From NCBI GenBank assembly GCA_963727765.1, contig CAVSGZ010000008.1, forward strand, positions 930,001 through 994,000: a DNA stretch of 64,000 nt, read 5' to 3'. A program made the translations under genes and the position numbers. The stretch is from FEN-299 sp963727765 (GTDB taxonomy: Bacteria; Acidobacteriota; Vicinamibacteria; Vicinamibacterales; Fen-181). Each line of letters begins with the position of its first letter. Position 1 is the first letter of the stretch. A model generated the notes under the pieces. That model was given only the letters and a program-made list of their open reading frames with translations, ran no database searches and was not told the origin of the DNA. This document shows positions 43,140-52,702 of this stretch, piece by piece.

Positions 43140-43673
43140 ATGCGAAGAGTCCAGACGGCTCGGGTCTTGGCGATCGTGGTTGCGCTGCTTCTGGTCGGCG
43201 GGTCTGCGTTCGCCCAGTCGGTCAGCGACAGCACCACCGCGCCCATCGGCGTCATGTTCAACGTCGGCGGGACGGTCTGGTCCAACATCCAGATCGTCGG
43301 TGATGTCGGCGTCAACCACAAAGACGGCGTCAACATCGGGACCGCCACCGGTGGCGTGCGCTACCTGATCCCGGTCCAGTCCGCCGGCAGGGTCACGCCT
43401 TTCGTCGAGGCGCTGGCCGGTGCCGGGCTCATCAATGCCTCGGGTTTCGGGACGCAGACGGCGTTCGCATGGGGCGTCGGCGCGGGCACCGACGTCAACG
43501 CCATTGGAGGCGCCGGCCTCAGGGTGCAGGTCAATTACTTCCACATGCAGAAATACGGCGTGGCGATCAACGAGGTCCGGTTTGGTGTCGGCCTGTCGTT
43601 CGGGAACAAGCTCTTCAGAGCGGCGGGAGGATGGGCCCCGTCGTGGCTGAAGGCGTCGGGCGTCGAGGATTAA
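43140..43673 (+). CDS. Small outer-membrane beta-barrel protein (tandem copy 2)
   Basis: A 177-residue paralogue of the proteins on either side: signal peptide ending AFAQS, a TGGVRYL strand, FVEALAGAG and INEVRFGVGLSFGNK. It lacks the AGGWAP segment near the N-terminus that copies 1 and 3 have; instead AGGWAPSWLKASGVED forms its C-terminal tail after the last barrel strand. That rearrangement suggests unequal recombination between copies. AAGGAG precedes the ATG. Outer-membrane location is inferred from the beta pattern. Confidence 0.75.
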   Translation: MRRVQTARVLAIVVALLLVGGSAFAQSVSDSTTAPIGVMFNVGGTVWSNIQIVGDVGVNHKDGVNIGTATGGVRYLIPVQSAGRVTPFVEALAGAGLINASGFGTQTAFAWGVGAGTDVNAIGGAGLRVQVNYFHMQKYGVAINEVRFGVGLSFGNKLFRAAGGWAPSWLKASGVED

Positions 43674-43699
43674 GAAATCGGCCCTGCCATAATCGGCAC

Positions 43700-43731
43700 C
43701 GGCCGGACGCCCTTCCCAGGGCGCCCGGCCG
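43700..43731 (+). terminator. Hairpin after tandem copy 2
   Basis: A 13-bp stem with one mismatch and a 6-base loop (43713-43718), 26 bases after the stop. The stem resembles the one after copy 1 (GCCGGACGCC core), so the terminator was probably duplicated with the gene. No U-tract. Confidence 0.5.
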
Positions 43732-43928
43732 GGGTCCGATCTCGCCGACCTCCGGACTCTTCCTCTCTTCCCGCCACGGCCGATCGGGGGGCCGCCCGGG
43801 TGCCGCTGACCATGGCCGCTAACGTCTTGACGGTCGGTATGTTCAAGCGTGACCTGAACTGCGGCCGGCACCCCACGTGCACTTCGTCGCCGGCGGCGTC
43901 CAACAACACTTCCAGTGGAGGTCGGAAC

Positions 43929-44459
43929 ATGCGCATCACCAACGTTGTTCGTGCTCTGGCTGTCGTGGGACTCGTGCTGCTGCTGGCTGGTCCGGCAGCC
44001 GCGCAGGATAAGGGAACCGTGGTGGTTGCGGGCGGGTGGGCACCGGCATATGGATGGGCCGAAGGCGACAGCGAGTTCATCCCGCTGGGGCTGTTTGTCA
44101 ACGGGAGCTATACGGTCGCCCAGAATGTGGCGATCCTCGCCGATTTCGGGTACCACAACAAATCCGGTGTCAGCCTCGTGTCGGCCACGGGTGGCGTCCG
44201 CTACTGGGTTCCGGTCTCTGTCAAGAACCAACCGATGCCGTTCGTGGAGGGCAGCGTCGGATTGGGGTACGGCAGCATTGCGGACCTCGGCAGCGCCACC
44301 GGATGGGCGTTCGGCGTAGGCGGTGGTGTGGACGTTCCGATACCGAACCAGAGCGTCGGTGTCCGGTTCCAGGTGAACTACCTCAGGTGCCAGATTTCCG
44401 GCCTCGGGATCAACGCGATCCGGTTCGGAATCGGGATCTCGGGGAAGGCGGGCAAGTAG
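43929..44459 (+). CDS. Small outer-membrane beta-barrel protein (tandem copy 3)
   Basis: A 176-residue paralogue with a signal peptide ending AAAQ, VVVAGGWAPAYGWAEGD, a TGGVRYWVPV strand, FVEGSVGLG and INAIRFGIGIS. GGAGG seven bases before the ATG at 43929 decides the start over an upstream in-frame ATG. It ends the tandem array and is followed by a terminator-like hairpin before the convergent ADOP permease genes. Confidence 0.77.
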   Translation: MRITNVVRALAVVGLVLLLAGPAAAQDKGTVVVAGGWAPAYGWAEGDSEFIPLGLFVNGSYTVAQNVAILADFGYHNKSGVSLVSATGGVRYWVPVSVKNQPMPFVEGSVGLGYGSIADLGSATGWAFGVGGGVDVPIPNQSVGVRFQVNYLRCQISGLGINAIRFGIGISGKAGK

Positions 44460-44528
44460 CTCGTCGCGCGGTCACACACCGCGATCGCTGCGTGATGTGG
44501 CCCGGGCCGCACAGAATTGATGGCTGGT

Positions 44529-44560
44529 GAGGGGTCCGGCGGGGCCCCTCCGTTCTTTCC
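44529..44560. terminator. Terminator-like hairpin between convergent genes
   Basis: A 9-bp stem (GAGGGGTCC with GGGCCCCTC, one G-T pair) around a GGCG loop, followed by CGTTCTTTCC. It lies between copy 3 (+) and the ADOP permease (-). Confidence 0.5.
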
Positions 44561-44654
44561 CCGCCTGCCTGGCTTCGGCGTCTCGAGCCGGGTACGCGCC
44601 CGCCAACATTCGACGCGACGTCCACGACAAGGCTGTCCGCCGAGGGTCCGGCCG

Positions 44655-47132
44655 CTACTCGCATCGTAGCGCGACGATCGGATCGACGCGCATCGCCCGG
44701 CGCGCAGGGACGAGGCAGGCGGCCAGCGTGACCACTACGAGCAGGGCCGAGACGGCGACGAACGTCGACACGTCGGTCGGAGCGACGCCGAAGAGGAGAC
44801 CCTGCATCAGGCGAGTCAGCCACAGGGCAGCTCCGAGTCCGGCGAGCAGCCCGACGACGATGAGCTTGGCGGCGTGGCCGAGGACGAGATGCAGGAGCTC
44901 GCGCTGCCCGGCTCCGAGTGCGACCCGGATGCCGATCTCGCGGCGGCGCTGCGCCACCAGGAACCCCATCACGCTGTACAGCCCGACCGCCGCGAGCACG
45001 GCCGCCACGACCGCGAAGATCCCCAGCAGCCAGGTCACCAGGCTCGTGTCCTGCATGCCATCCGAGAGCACATCTTCCATCGTACGGGGATCGGCCACCG
45101 CCAGCGTCGGGTCGATGGCGCCAAGCTGAGCGCGAATCGGCGCCAGCGCGGCGGTCGGCGCCCCGCCGGTCCTGACCGAGAGGTAGCAGGTCAGCGGGCC
45201 GCCGAGCGCGCCGGCGAACGGGAACATGGCCTGCGGGAGGGCCTCGCCGCGAACCCCGCGCACCCTGGAATCGGCCACCACGCCGACCACGCTGACCGTG
45301 AGGCTTCCGCCGAGCGAGAAGGTCCGTCCGAGTGGATCCTGTTTCCCCCATATCAGGCGTGCCATCGTGCGGTTCACGATGGCCGGCCACGAGAGGCCCT
45401 TGAGGGCGTCGGTTCGGGGGTTGGGGACCGAGTACACCTCGTTGAGCTTCCGGGCGACTTCAAAGGTCTGCGCCTCGTCGGCAGGCGTGAAGTTCCGGCC
45501 CTCGAGCAGCAGGATCCCGAACGTGCGCAGGTAGTCCGGCGTCACGTAGTTCCACTCGAAGAGCTGGTTGGCGAGGCGGGCGTTGTCCTCCCCGGGAACG
45601 GTGATGAAGCCGTTGCTGCCCCCTTCGAGCGGGATCTGCGCCGAAAGCGTAGCCGCCCGGATCCCCGGTGTCGATCGCACGCGGTCGATCAGCCGGTCGA
45701 AGAACGCCTGCTGCGCGGCCTCGGTGCTGTACCTCGTGGCCGGCAGGTTGATTCCCATGGTGAGGACGTTGCGCGAGTCGACGCCGATGTCGGCGTGCCG
45801 CATGTTCTCGAAGCTGCGGACGAGGAGCCCGGCGCCGACCAGCAGGGCCAGCGACAGGGCGATTTCGGCGACCGCGATCGCGTCGCGAAGCCGCCGCGTG
45901 CGCCACCCGGCGCCTCCCGTCCCGTAGCTGGTCGAATTCAGCTCCGCGCTCAGCGGGATCGCGGAAGCCTGGAGCGCAGGCAGGATCCCGAACAGGAGGC
46001 CCGTGAGGACGGCGGCTCCGAGCGTGAAGAGGAGGACCGGCACGTCGATCCGGATCGGGTTGACGAGCGGAACGGGCAGGGACTTGATCGACTGTAGGAC
46101 CCCGACTCCCCACCACGCCGCCGCGAGGCCAACCGCGCCGCCAGCGAGGGCGAGCAGTGCGCTCTCGGTCAGGAGCTGGCGGACGACGCGCCAACGCCCG
46201 GCGCCGATCGCCGCGCGGATGGCCAGCTCGCGACGCCGTCCGCCGGCCCGGATCAGCAGCAGGTTGGCGACGTTGGCGCAGGCCACGAGCAGCACGAGCG
46301 CGACGGCGCCCAGCAGGACCCACAACGGCTCCCGTGCGTTCCGCGTGGTCCAGTCCTTCATGGAGACCACCGCGGCGCCCACCTTCGTGTTCGAGTTGGG
46401 ATACTGTTTCTCGAGCCGGGCGGCGATCATTTTCAGGTCGGCCAGCGCCTGGCTCACGCTGACGGCCGGCTTCAGCCGGCCGATGGCGTTGAAGCTGTGG
46501 TTTCCGCGCGACCCGAGGCTCTTCGGAGACATGTCGAACGGTGTCCAGATTTCGGTGGTCGTGGGGTAGTTGAACCACTTGGGCATGACGCCGACGACGG
46601 TGTAGCGCACCGAGTCCAGTTCGACCGTCTTGTCCACCACCGCCGGGTCACCGCCGAAGTGCCGCTGCCAGAACCCGTAGCTGAGGACCGCGACGCGGGC
46701 GCCGCCCGAAGCGCTCTCCGCACGGGCGAAGGTCCGTCCGAGCAGCGGGCGAACGCCCAGCACGCCGAAGAAATTCGCCTCGACGCTGACCGACCGCGCC
46801 GTCTCGGGCTGGCCGTTTCCGCTGACGTTGATGGCGCCGAACGAGGCGATGAGCGTCGTCGCCTCGAGCGTCCGGTTCTGCGCCTGCCAGTCGATGTAGT
46901 CGGGGCCGGCGAACGGGTAGTTCCCCGGCGCGGCTTCGGTCTCGAACAGACGCACGAGCCGATCCGGCTGGTGGAAGGGCAGCGGCTGCAACAGCACCGA
47001 GTTGATGACGGAGAAGATGGCCGTGTTCGCGCCGATGCCGAGCGCGAGCGTCAGCACCGCGACCGCGAAGAAGCCGGGAGACTTGGCGACCGTCCGGCCG
47101 AAGTAACCAATGTCCTGCAGCAGAGCGCGCAT
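44655..47132 (-). CDS. ADOP-type ABC permease (MacB/FtsX fold)
   Basis: An 825-residue permease made of two MacB_PCD-plus-FtsX halves. The first begins ALGIGANTAIFSVINSVLLQPLPF (family start, split here by convention) and has a transmembrane triplet from about residue 270 (LLVACANVANLLLIRAGGRRRELAIRAAIGAG); the second, from about 410 to 825, ends VPARRAMRVDPIVALR. This duplicated-domain, ATPase-less form is the acidobacterial duplicated orphan permease (ADOP) family. Transport substrate unknown; such permeases may act with an unlinked MacB-type ATPase. AGGAGG lies just upstream of the ATG at 47132. The gene follows another ADOP gene on the same strand by 83 bases. Confidence 0.92.
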   Translation of the reverse strand: MRALLQDIGYFGRTVAKSPGFFAVAVLTLALGIGANTAIFSVINSVLLQPLPFHQPDRLVRLFETEAAPGNYPFAGPDYIDWQAQNRTLEATTLIASFGAINVSGNGQPETARSVSVEANFFGVLGVRPLLGRTFARAESASGGARVAVLSYGFWQRHFGGDPAVVDKTVELDSVRYTVVGVMPKWFNYPTTTEIWTPFDMSPKSLGSRGNHSFNAIGRLKPAVSVSQALADLKMIAARLEKQYPNSNTKVGAAVVSMKDWTTRNAREPLWVLLGAVALVLLVACANVANLLLIRAGGRRRELAIRAAIGAGRWRVVRQLLTESALLALAGGAVGLAAAWWGVGVLQSIKSLPVPLVNPIRIDVPVLLFTLGAAVLTGLLFGILPALQASAIPLSAELNSTSYGTGGAGWRTRRLRDAIAVAEIALSLALLVGAGLLVRSFENMRHADIGVDSRNVLTMGINLPATRYSTEAAQQAFFDRLIDRVRSTPGIRAATLSAQIPLEGGSNGFITVPGEDNARLANQLFEWNYVTPDYLRTFGILLLEGRNFTPADEAQTFEVARKLNEVYSVPNPRTDALKGLSWPAIVNRTMARLIWGKQDPLGRTFSLGGSLTVSVVGVVADSRVRGVRGEALPQAMFPFAGALGGPLTCYLSVRTGGAPTAALAPIRAQLGAIDPTLAVADPRTMEDVLSDGMQDTSLVTWLLGIFAVVAAVLAAVGLYSVMGFLVAQRRREIGIRVALGAGQRELLHLVLGHAAKLIVVGLLAGLGAALWLTRLMQGLLFGVAPTDVSTFVAVSALLVVVTLAACLVPARRAMRVDPIVALRCE

Positions 47133-47215
47133 GCACCCCTCCTGCGAACGTTAGACGGAATCGCCTGCCGCGAGGTTGTTGGGTAGTTGGAAACGTTTCG
47201 TCCGGATCCCTGAGC

Positions 47216-49697
47216 TCAGGTGTCCGACCGGAGGGCGGCGACCGGATCCATCCGTGACGCGCGCCGCGACGGGATGTACGCCGAGACGGTCACCACCGCC
47301 GCCAGGCCGGCCGACACGGCGAGATAGGTCAGCGGGTCGGTGCCCTTGACGCCGAACAGCATCGAGGACATGAGCCTCGAGAGCCCCGCGGCGCCGGCCG
47401 CTCCGATGGCGATTCCGAGGGCAGTCAATCCGAGGCTCTGGCGGAGGAACATCGCCGTGACGTCGCCGGTCTGCGCGCCGAGGGCGAGCCTCACGCCGAC
47501 CTCACGCGTCCGCTGCGCGGCGATGTAGGACACCACGCCGAAGATGCCGACGACGCCGAGCAGCAGCGACACGCCGGAGGCGATGGCCAGCATCACGAGA
47601 GCGAACGAGGTCTGCGCCATCGAGGCGGACGCGATCTGCTCGACGGTCCGCACGCGGGCGAGCGGGAGGTTCCGGTCGACCGCGCGCACGGCTCCGCGGA
47701 CCTCGTCAACGAACCCGGGGGCGCCCGCCCGCGCCGAGCGGATGACGTAGGCCAGGCCCCGCTGCGCGACAGCAGGGAAGCCGAAGAAGCTCTTGACCAT
47801 CGAGGGCCAGTACATGATCGGCGGCGCGTCCTGCGCGAGGCCGTCCTGCCGCTCGTTGGCGACGACGCCGATGATCTCGCGCCACGGGCCGAGCGACGAC
47901 TCGCGGGCCCGCTTGCCGATCGCGTCGGCCGGCGTCTTCCAGTACTGGCGGGCCATGCGTTCGTTGATCACCAGCACCGGCGCGAATCCGTACATGTCGC
48001 CCCATGTCAGGCGGCGCCCGGCGAGGAGCCTGGTGCCCATCGTCTCGAAGTAGCCGGGCGCGATCCACTTCATCCGGCGCGTCTGCACGGCCTGTCCCTC
48101 GGGCAGCGGGAACTCCTCGACGAGCAGCGGGTTCGACATGCCCTGCCCGTCCATGGCCACCGACGAGGTCATGCCCACCGACCGCACGCCCGGGATCGCC
48201 GCCAGCCGGTCGGCGATCTCCTGGTGCCGGCGCGCGATCGCCTCGGGGTCGGTCGAGAACGCTCTCGGGATCGCGAGGTCCACCGTCATCAACTGGTCGC
48301 CCCGCACGAAGCCGGGATCGACCTGGCGGAGCGCCGAGAAGGTCCTGAACATCAGGCCCGACGCGACGAGCAGGATGAGGGCCAGCGCAATCTCGGCGAC
48401 CACCAGCGCGCTGCGCGCGCGGTTGCGCGAGCGCCCCTCGCTCGCCGTCCGCCCGCCGTCCCTTAGGGCCGACAGCCGCGGCGACGAGAAGCGGAGGACG
48501 GGCAGCAGGCCGAAGAGCAGGCCGGCCACGACCGAGAGGACCGCGGCGAATAGCAGGACGACCGGGTCGATGGTGATCTCGTTGACCCGCGGCAGGGCGC
48601 TCGGCGCCGTGGCCCGGACGATGCGGACGGTGGCCGCGGCCAGCCCGACGCCGACCAGCCCGCCGGCCAGGCCGAGCGTCAGGCTCTCGGCCAAGAGCGT
48701 CCGCGCAATCCTCCAGCGGCCCGCGCCGATTGCCGCCCGCACGGCCAGCTCGGTCTGCCGGCTGTCGGCGCGGACGAGGAACAGATTCGCCACGTTGGCG
48801 CAGGCGATGAGCAGCACCAGGCCGATGGTGCCCATCAGCACCCAGAGCACGCTTCCCACATCGCCCACCGCGTCGTCGGCGAGGGAGCGCACGTCCGGTC
48901 CCATCTTGGCATCGGCGAACCAGGTCGGCCCCAGCGCCGGGAACGGCGCGAACTTCTGCGGCGTGAGCGGGATCATCCGGGCCACGTCGCGGTTCGCCTG
49001 GTCGAGGGTGACGCCCGGCTTGAGCCTCGCGAGGCCTGGATACGAGAAGTTCATGATGGTCGTCGTCGCGCGGTCGAAGGCGAGCGGGATGACCACCGAG
49101 GGCTTGGTGTCGAGGAAGGTGAACGAGCGTGGGAGGACGCCGATGATCTCGTGCAGGTTGCCGTTGACGGTCACGGTGCGCCCGACGACGTCCTGACGTC
49201 CGCTGTAGCGCTGCTGCCAGAAGCCGTAGGTCAGAGATCGCGCGCCGCGGGCTGCCCGGGCTGTCGTCGGCGCGCGTGAACCGCCGACCGAGCGCCGGCG
49301 CGACCCTGAGAATCGGCAGGAACCCGTCGGTCACGAGGAGCGCGTTCACCTGCTCCGGCTCGCCGTCGCCTGTGATCGTCGCCGAGTTCTCCTGCCAGAC
49401 GGCGACGTCCTCGAAGACGCGCTGCTCCTCCCGATAGGTGAAGTACTGCGCGGCCGCGAGCACGGCGTGCGGCCACCCAATCCCGGGCGCCGTGCTGCGG
49501 ACGCTCACCAGACGGTCCGACTGCTCGAAGGGCAGCGGCTTGAGGAGGACGCCGTACACGACGCTGAACATCGCCGTGTTGGCGCCGATGCCAAGGGCGA
49601 GCGTGACGACGGCGGCCACCAGGAACCCTGGCTTGCGCACTGCGCGCCGAAGGCCGACCCGAGCGTCCTGTGCGAGCGACTCCCACCACGCAGTCAT
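47216..49697 (-). CDS. ADOP-type ABC permease (MacB/FtsX fold; frameshifted)
   Basis: A second ADOP permease of about 826 residues, start MTAWWESLAQDARVG and first FtsX-like transmembrane block TLALGIGANTAMFSV. The frame breaks near 49235; removing one base (A at about 49235) joins SPRRAI directly to LTYGFWQQ and gives a continuous MacB_PCD domain. The rest (ANVANLFLVRADSRQTELAVRAAIGAG and the second half to YIPSRRASRMDPVAALR) is intact. The ATG at 49697 follows AAGGGAG. It lies between the GT39-type gene and the first ADOP gene, all minus strand. Confidence 0.88.
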
Positions 49698-49785
49698 CGC
49701 GCGTTCTCCCTTGCGCAATGAGACGAGAGCTTCGGGCGCGAAGTTTCCTGGAAGATGATGAGGGGAGAATCGGCTGCCCGCCGGC

Positions 49786-50973
49786 TCAGTGGCCGAGCGC
49801 CAGCAGGTTGACCGGGAACCAGGCGAGGAACCACAGCACGACGCCGACCAGGCAGGTGGCGACAACCGCGCGCGGCAGCTTCGACAGGAACATCGCGACC
49901 AGGACGCACAGGCTCGGGATGAGCAGGAGCATGTAGTACGGGTAGGTGATCCGGGCGAACGCCACCGCGGCGAAGAACGCCCACGACAGCCCGAACGCGA
50001 CGACGTGCAGCACGGCGTTCGTGTTTCGCTGTTTCACGAGCGGCACCGAAAAGGGCAGGGCGAGCCAGATCAGGAGTACGGTCACGAGGTTCGGCTGCCC
50101 CATGTACTGCACGTAGGTCCGCTTGAGGTCCTTGCCGATCGCGGCCGAGGTGACGAAGTAGCCGCTCGGCGTGAAGCCCGAGAACCACTGCCACGGGTGC
50201 ACGGCGTCGGAGAAGGCCGGCGCCGAGATCGCGCGGTTGTGGCGGATCATCCGCGCGACGTGCGAAAATGCGTTCGGGAAGGCCCGGTACGCCGAGTCGT
50301 AGATCTGCAGACCCGCCATGAACACGATGAACGCCGACACCCCGACGAAGAACAGCGCGGTGCCGGCCCGACGTGCCGCCTGGCGAGCGCCGGTTCCCGG
50401 CGCGCCCTGCAGGGCCGCGTAGACCGCCGCGACACCCACCAGCACCACCATCGTCTCCTTGGCAAGCATCGCGAGGCCGACGACCGCGCCTGTCCAGACC
50501 CACTCGCGCCGCACGAGCATGAGCAGGGCCCACAGCCCCAGCGTGACCGCGACAATGTCGAGCATGGCGATCGAGGCGTGCACGAACCACAGGCTCTCGA
50601 AGCCGAGGAGGAACGCGGCCAGCAGCGCCGTCCGCTTGTCGGCCAGCTGCCTGGTCAGCAGGTAGAGGAGGAGGATCGCGATCGTGCCGGCGAGGATGCT
50701 CGGCAGCCGCCAGCCGATCCCCTGGTCCCCGAACGCGAGGATGCCGACCGCGATGAGCCCCTTGGCCAGCGGGGGATGCTCCACGTTCGACACGGCGCCG
50801 GCGATGAGGTCGCGCGCGGCCGGCACGTAGTACGCCTCGTCGAAGACGAAGCTGTGGCGCGGCACCTGCGAGATGGCCAGATGGGCCCCGAAGACGACGA
50901 GCAGCAGGAGCGACAGCCACAGCTCGTTGGCGTAGCGGGCGGCGAAGTCGCGGAGCCGGACGATGGCGCTCAC
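49786..50973 (-). CDS. GT39-type (PMT/ArnT-like) membrane glycosyltransferase
   Basis: A 395-residue multi-pass membrane protein with SFVFDEAYYVPAARDLIAG in the first periplasmic loop, carrying the DE catalytic motif of the GT39/ArnT/PMT family, followed by NVEHPPLAKGLIAVG and about 9-10 helices. Such enzymes transfer a sugar from polyprenyl phosphate to protein or lipid A on the outer side of the membrane. The GTG at 50973 overlaps the TGA of the small membrane-protein gene (GTGA) and has an AGGA site nearby, so I prefer it to the much longer frame. It precedes the ADOP gene by 88 bases. Confidence 0.82.
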   Translation of the reverse strand: MSAIVRLRDFAARYANELWLSLLLLVVFGAHLAISQVPRHSFVFDEAYYVPAARDLIAGAVSNVEHPPLAKGLIAVGILAFGDQGIGWRLPSILAGTIAILLLYLLTRQLADKRTALLAAFLLGFESLWFVHASIAMLDIVAVTLGLWALLMLVRREWVWTGAVVGLAMLAKETMVVLVGVAAVYAALQGAPGTGARQAARRAGTALFFVGVSAFIVFMAGLQIYDSAYRAFPNAFSHVARMIRHNRAISAPAFSDAVHPWQWFSGFTPSGYFVTSAAIGKDLKRTYVQYMGQPNLVTVLLIWLALPFSVPLVKQRNTNAVLHVVAFGLSWAFFAAVAFARITYPYYMLLLIPSLCVLVAMFLSKLPRAVVATCLVGVVLWFLAWFPVNLLALGH

Positions 50974-51116
50974 CGGGGATTCCTGACCGACGGGTTGATG
51001 AGGATCTGCGACGGCCTCAGCGGCATGTAGGCGCGTCGCCAGGCGATCCATGTCAGCGACACGGATAGAACGATCAGGACGACCACCACCAGGATGGCCA
51101 GTCGTTTCCACTGCAC
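50970..51116 (-). CDS. 48-residue single-pass membrane protein
   Basis: A short frame starting at GTG 51116 with a TGGAG site nine bases before it. It encodes VQWKRLAILVVVVLIVLSV (one hydrophobic helix, residues 5-25) and a basic/proline tail ending NPSVRNPR. Its stop overlaps the start of the GT39-type gene as GTGA, which is the usual sign of translational coupling. It could be a regulatory or stabilising subunit of the transferase; no family is recognised. Confidence 0.5.
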   Translation of the reverse strand: MQWKRLAILVVVVLIVLSVSLTWIAWRRAYMPLRPSQILINPSVRNPR

Positions 51117-51183
51117 GTCGAGACGCTCCAGGAGACGGGACCTCCAACACTATGGTCGGCTCCCGCGGGCAATTCAAGAACGA

Positions 51184-51213
51184 TTTAGTGTGCCCGGCGG
51201 CCCGGTGTATAGT
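51184..51213 (+). promoter_or_regulatory. Promoter candidate for the fucosidase gene
   Basis: TTTAGT (51184-51189) and TATAGT (51208-51213) spaced by 18 bases, 30 bases before the ATG at 51244. It lies in the divergent gap with the GT39 operon. Confidence 0.4.
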
Positions 51214-51243
51214 CGCCGTGCCCCTGCGCCTAAAGGAGAGGCC

Positions 51244-52656
51244 ATGCGAACGACGGTGTCCGTCTTCTTCGTCGCCACCGCGCTCGCCGTCGCCGTGGTG
51301 GGCGGCCAGTCGCCGAACCGCACTCAGGCCAAGGCCTCAGCCTCGTCCATGCTCCCCGTCGAAACGCCCGCCCAGAAGGAGGCGCGCCTCGCCTGGTGGA
51401 CCGAGGCCCGCTTCGGGATGTTCATCCACTGGGGGCTCTACGCGCAGGCGGCGCGGCACGAGTGGGTGAAGAAGAACGAGCGGATGACCGACGCCGAGTA
51501 CCAGAAGTACTTCGACACCTTCGACCCCGATCTCTACGACCCGCGCGAATGGGCCCGCGAGGCGCGGCAGGCCGGGATGAAATACGCCGTCATCACTGCC
51601 AAGCACCACGAAGGGTTCTGCCTGTTCGACTCGAAGTACACCGACTACAAGGCCACTAACACGCCGGCGCGGCGGGACTTGCTGAAGCAGTGGGTCGACG
51701 CCTTCCGTGCCGAGGGGTTGCGCGTCGGGTTCTATTACTCGCTGCTCGACTGGCACCATCCCTCGTACACCATCGACCGCAACCACCCGCAGAGCCCGCC
51801 GACCGACGAGGAGTACGAGCGGCTCAACGCGGGCCGCGACATGGCCGTGTACCGGCAGTACATCAAGGATCAAGTGCGCGAGTTGCTCACCAACTACGGG
51901 AAGATCGACATCATCTGGCTCGACTACTCGTTCACGTCCAGGCCCCACGGCAAGGGGCGGGACGACTGGGACTCGGTCGGCGTGCTGAAGATGGTCCGCG
52001 AGCTGCAGCCCGGCATCATCGTCAACGACCGGCTCGACCTGCTCGACGTGCCCGGCGGGTGGGACTTCATCTCCCCCGAGCAGTTCAAGCCGGCGGAGTG
52101 GGTGAGAGTCAACGGCGTCCGCGTGCCGTGGGAAACCTGCCAGACCTTCTCCGGGTCGTGGGGCTACTACCGAGACGAGACGAGCTGGAAGGACTCGCGC
52201 CAGCTCATCGAGCTGCTCGTCGACACGGTGAGCAAGGGAGGCAACCTGCTGATGAACGTTGGTCCGACCGGGCGAGGCACGTTCGACCCGCGGGCCGAGG
52301 ACCGGCTGGCGGCGTTCGGCCGGTGGATGAAGGTCAACGGCCGCGCCATCTACGGCAACACGCAGGCGCCGGACGACTTCAAGGCGCCGCCCAACACGCT
52401 GCTCACCTACAACCCGACGACGCGGCGGCTCTATGTGCACCTGCTGGTCTGGCCGATGGGCGAGCTGGTGCTGCCGGGCTACGCCGGCAAGGTGCGGTAC
52501 GCGCAACTGCTGCACGACGCGTCCGAGGTGCAGATGAGCACGAAGAAGGACACGACGTGGATCGAGGAGGCGACGCGCGCCGGCGACCTGGTGCTGAAGC
52601 TGCCGATCCTGAGGCCGGAGGTCGAGATTCCGGTGGTCGAGCTGTTCCTGAAGTAG
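51244..52656 (+). CDS. Alpha-L-fucosidase, GH29 family
   Basis: A 470-residue secreted glycosidase: signal peptide (about residues 1-22), then RFGMFIHWGLYAQAARHEWV, AVITAKHHEGFCLFDSKYTDY and LRVGFYYSLLDWHHP, the three classic GH29 barrel motifs. The nucleophile Asp lies in IDIIWLDYSF (family WFDG position). The C-terminal 150 residues form a beta-sandwich. The enzyme hydrolyses alpha-linked L-fucose with retention; glycan target unknown. AAGGAGA precedes the ATG at 51244, chosen over an upstream in-frame ATG. It is followed by a perfect hairpin. Confidence 0.9.
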   Translation: MRTTVSVFFVATALAVAVVGGQSPNRTQAKASASSMLPVETPAQKEARLAWWTEARFGMFIHWGLYAQAARHEWVKKNERMTDAEYQKYFDTFDPDLYDPREWAREARQAGMKYAVITAKHHEGFCLFDSKYTDYKATNTPARRDLLKQWVDAFRAEGLRVGFYYSLLDWHHPSYTIDRNHPQSPPTDEEYERLNAGRDMAVYRQYIKDQVRELLTNYGKIDIIWLDYSFTSRPHGKGRDDWDSVGVLKMVRELQPGIIVNDRLDLLDVPGGWDFISPEQFKPAEWVRVNGVRVPWETCQTFSGSWGYYRDETSWKDSRQLIELLVDTVSKGGNLLMNVGPTGRGTFDPRAEDRLAAFGRWMKVNGRAIYGNTQAPDDFKAPPNTLLTYNPTTRRLYVHLLVWPMGELVLPGYAGKVRYAQLLHDASEVQMSTKKDTTWIEEATRAGDLVLKLPILRPEVEIPVVELFLK

Positions 52657-52662
52657 GCGCTC

Positions 52663-52686
52663 CGCCGGGCGCGTCGGCGCCCGGCG
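52663..52686. terminator. Perfect hairpin between convergent genes
   Basis: CGCCGGGCGC and GCGCCCGGCG form a perfect 10-bp stem around GTCG, between the fucosidase stop (+) and the SYLF gene stop (-). No U-tract. Confidence 0.45.
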
Positions 52687-52702
52687 AAGCGGCCGTTTGG
52701 AT

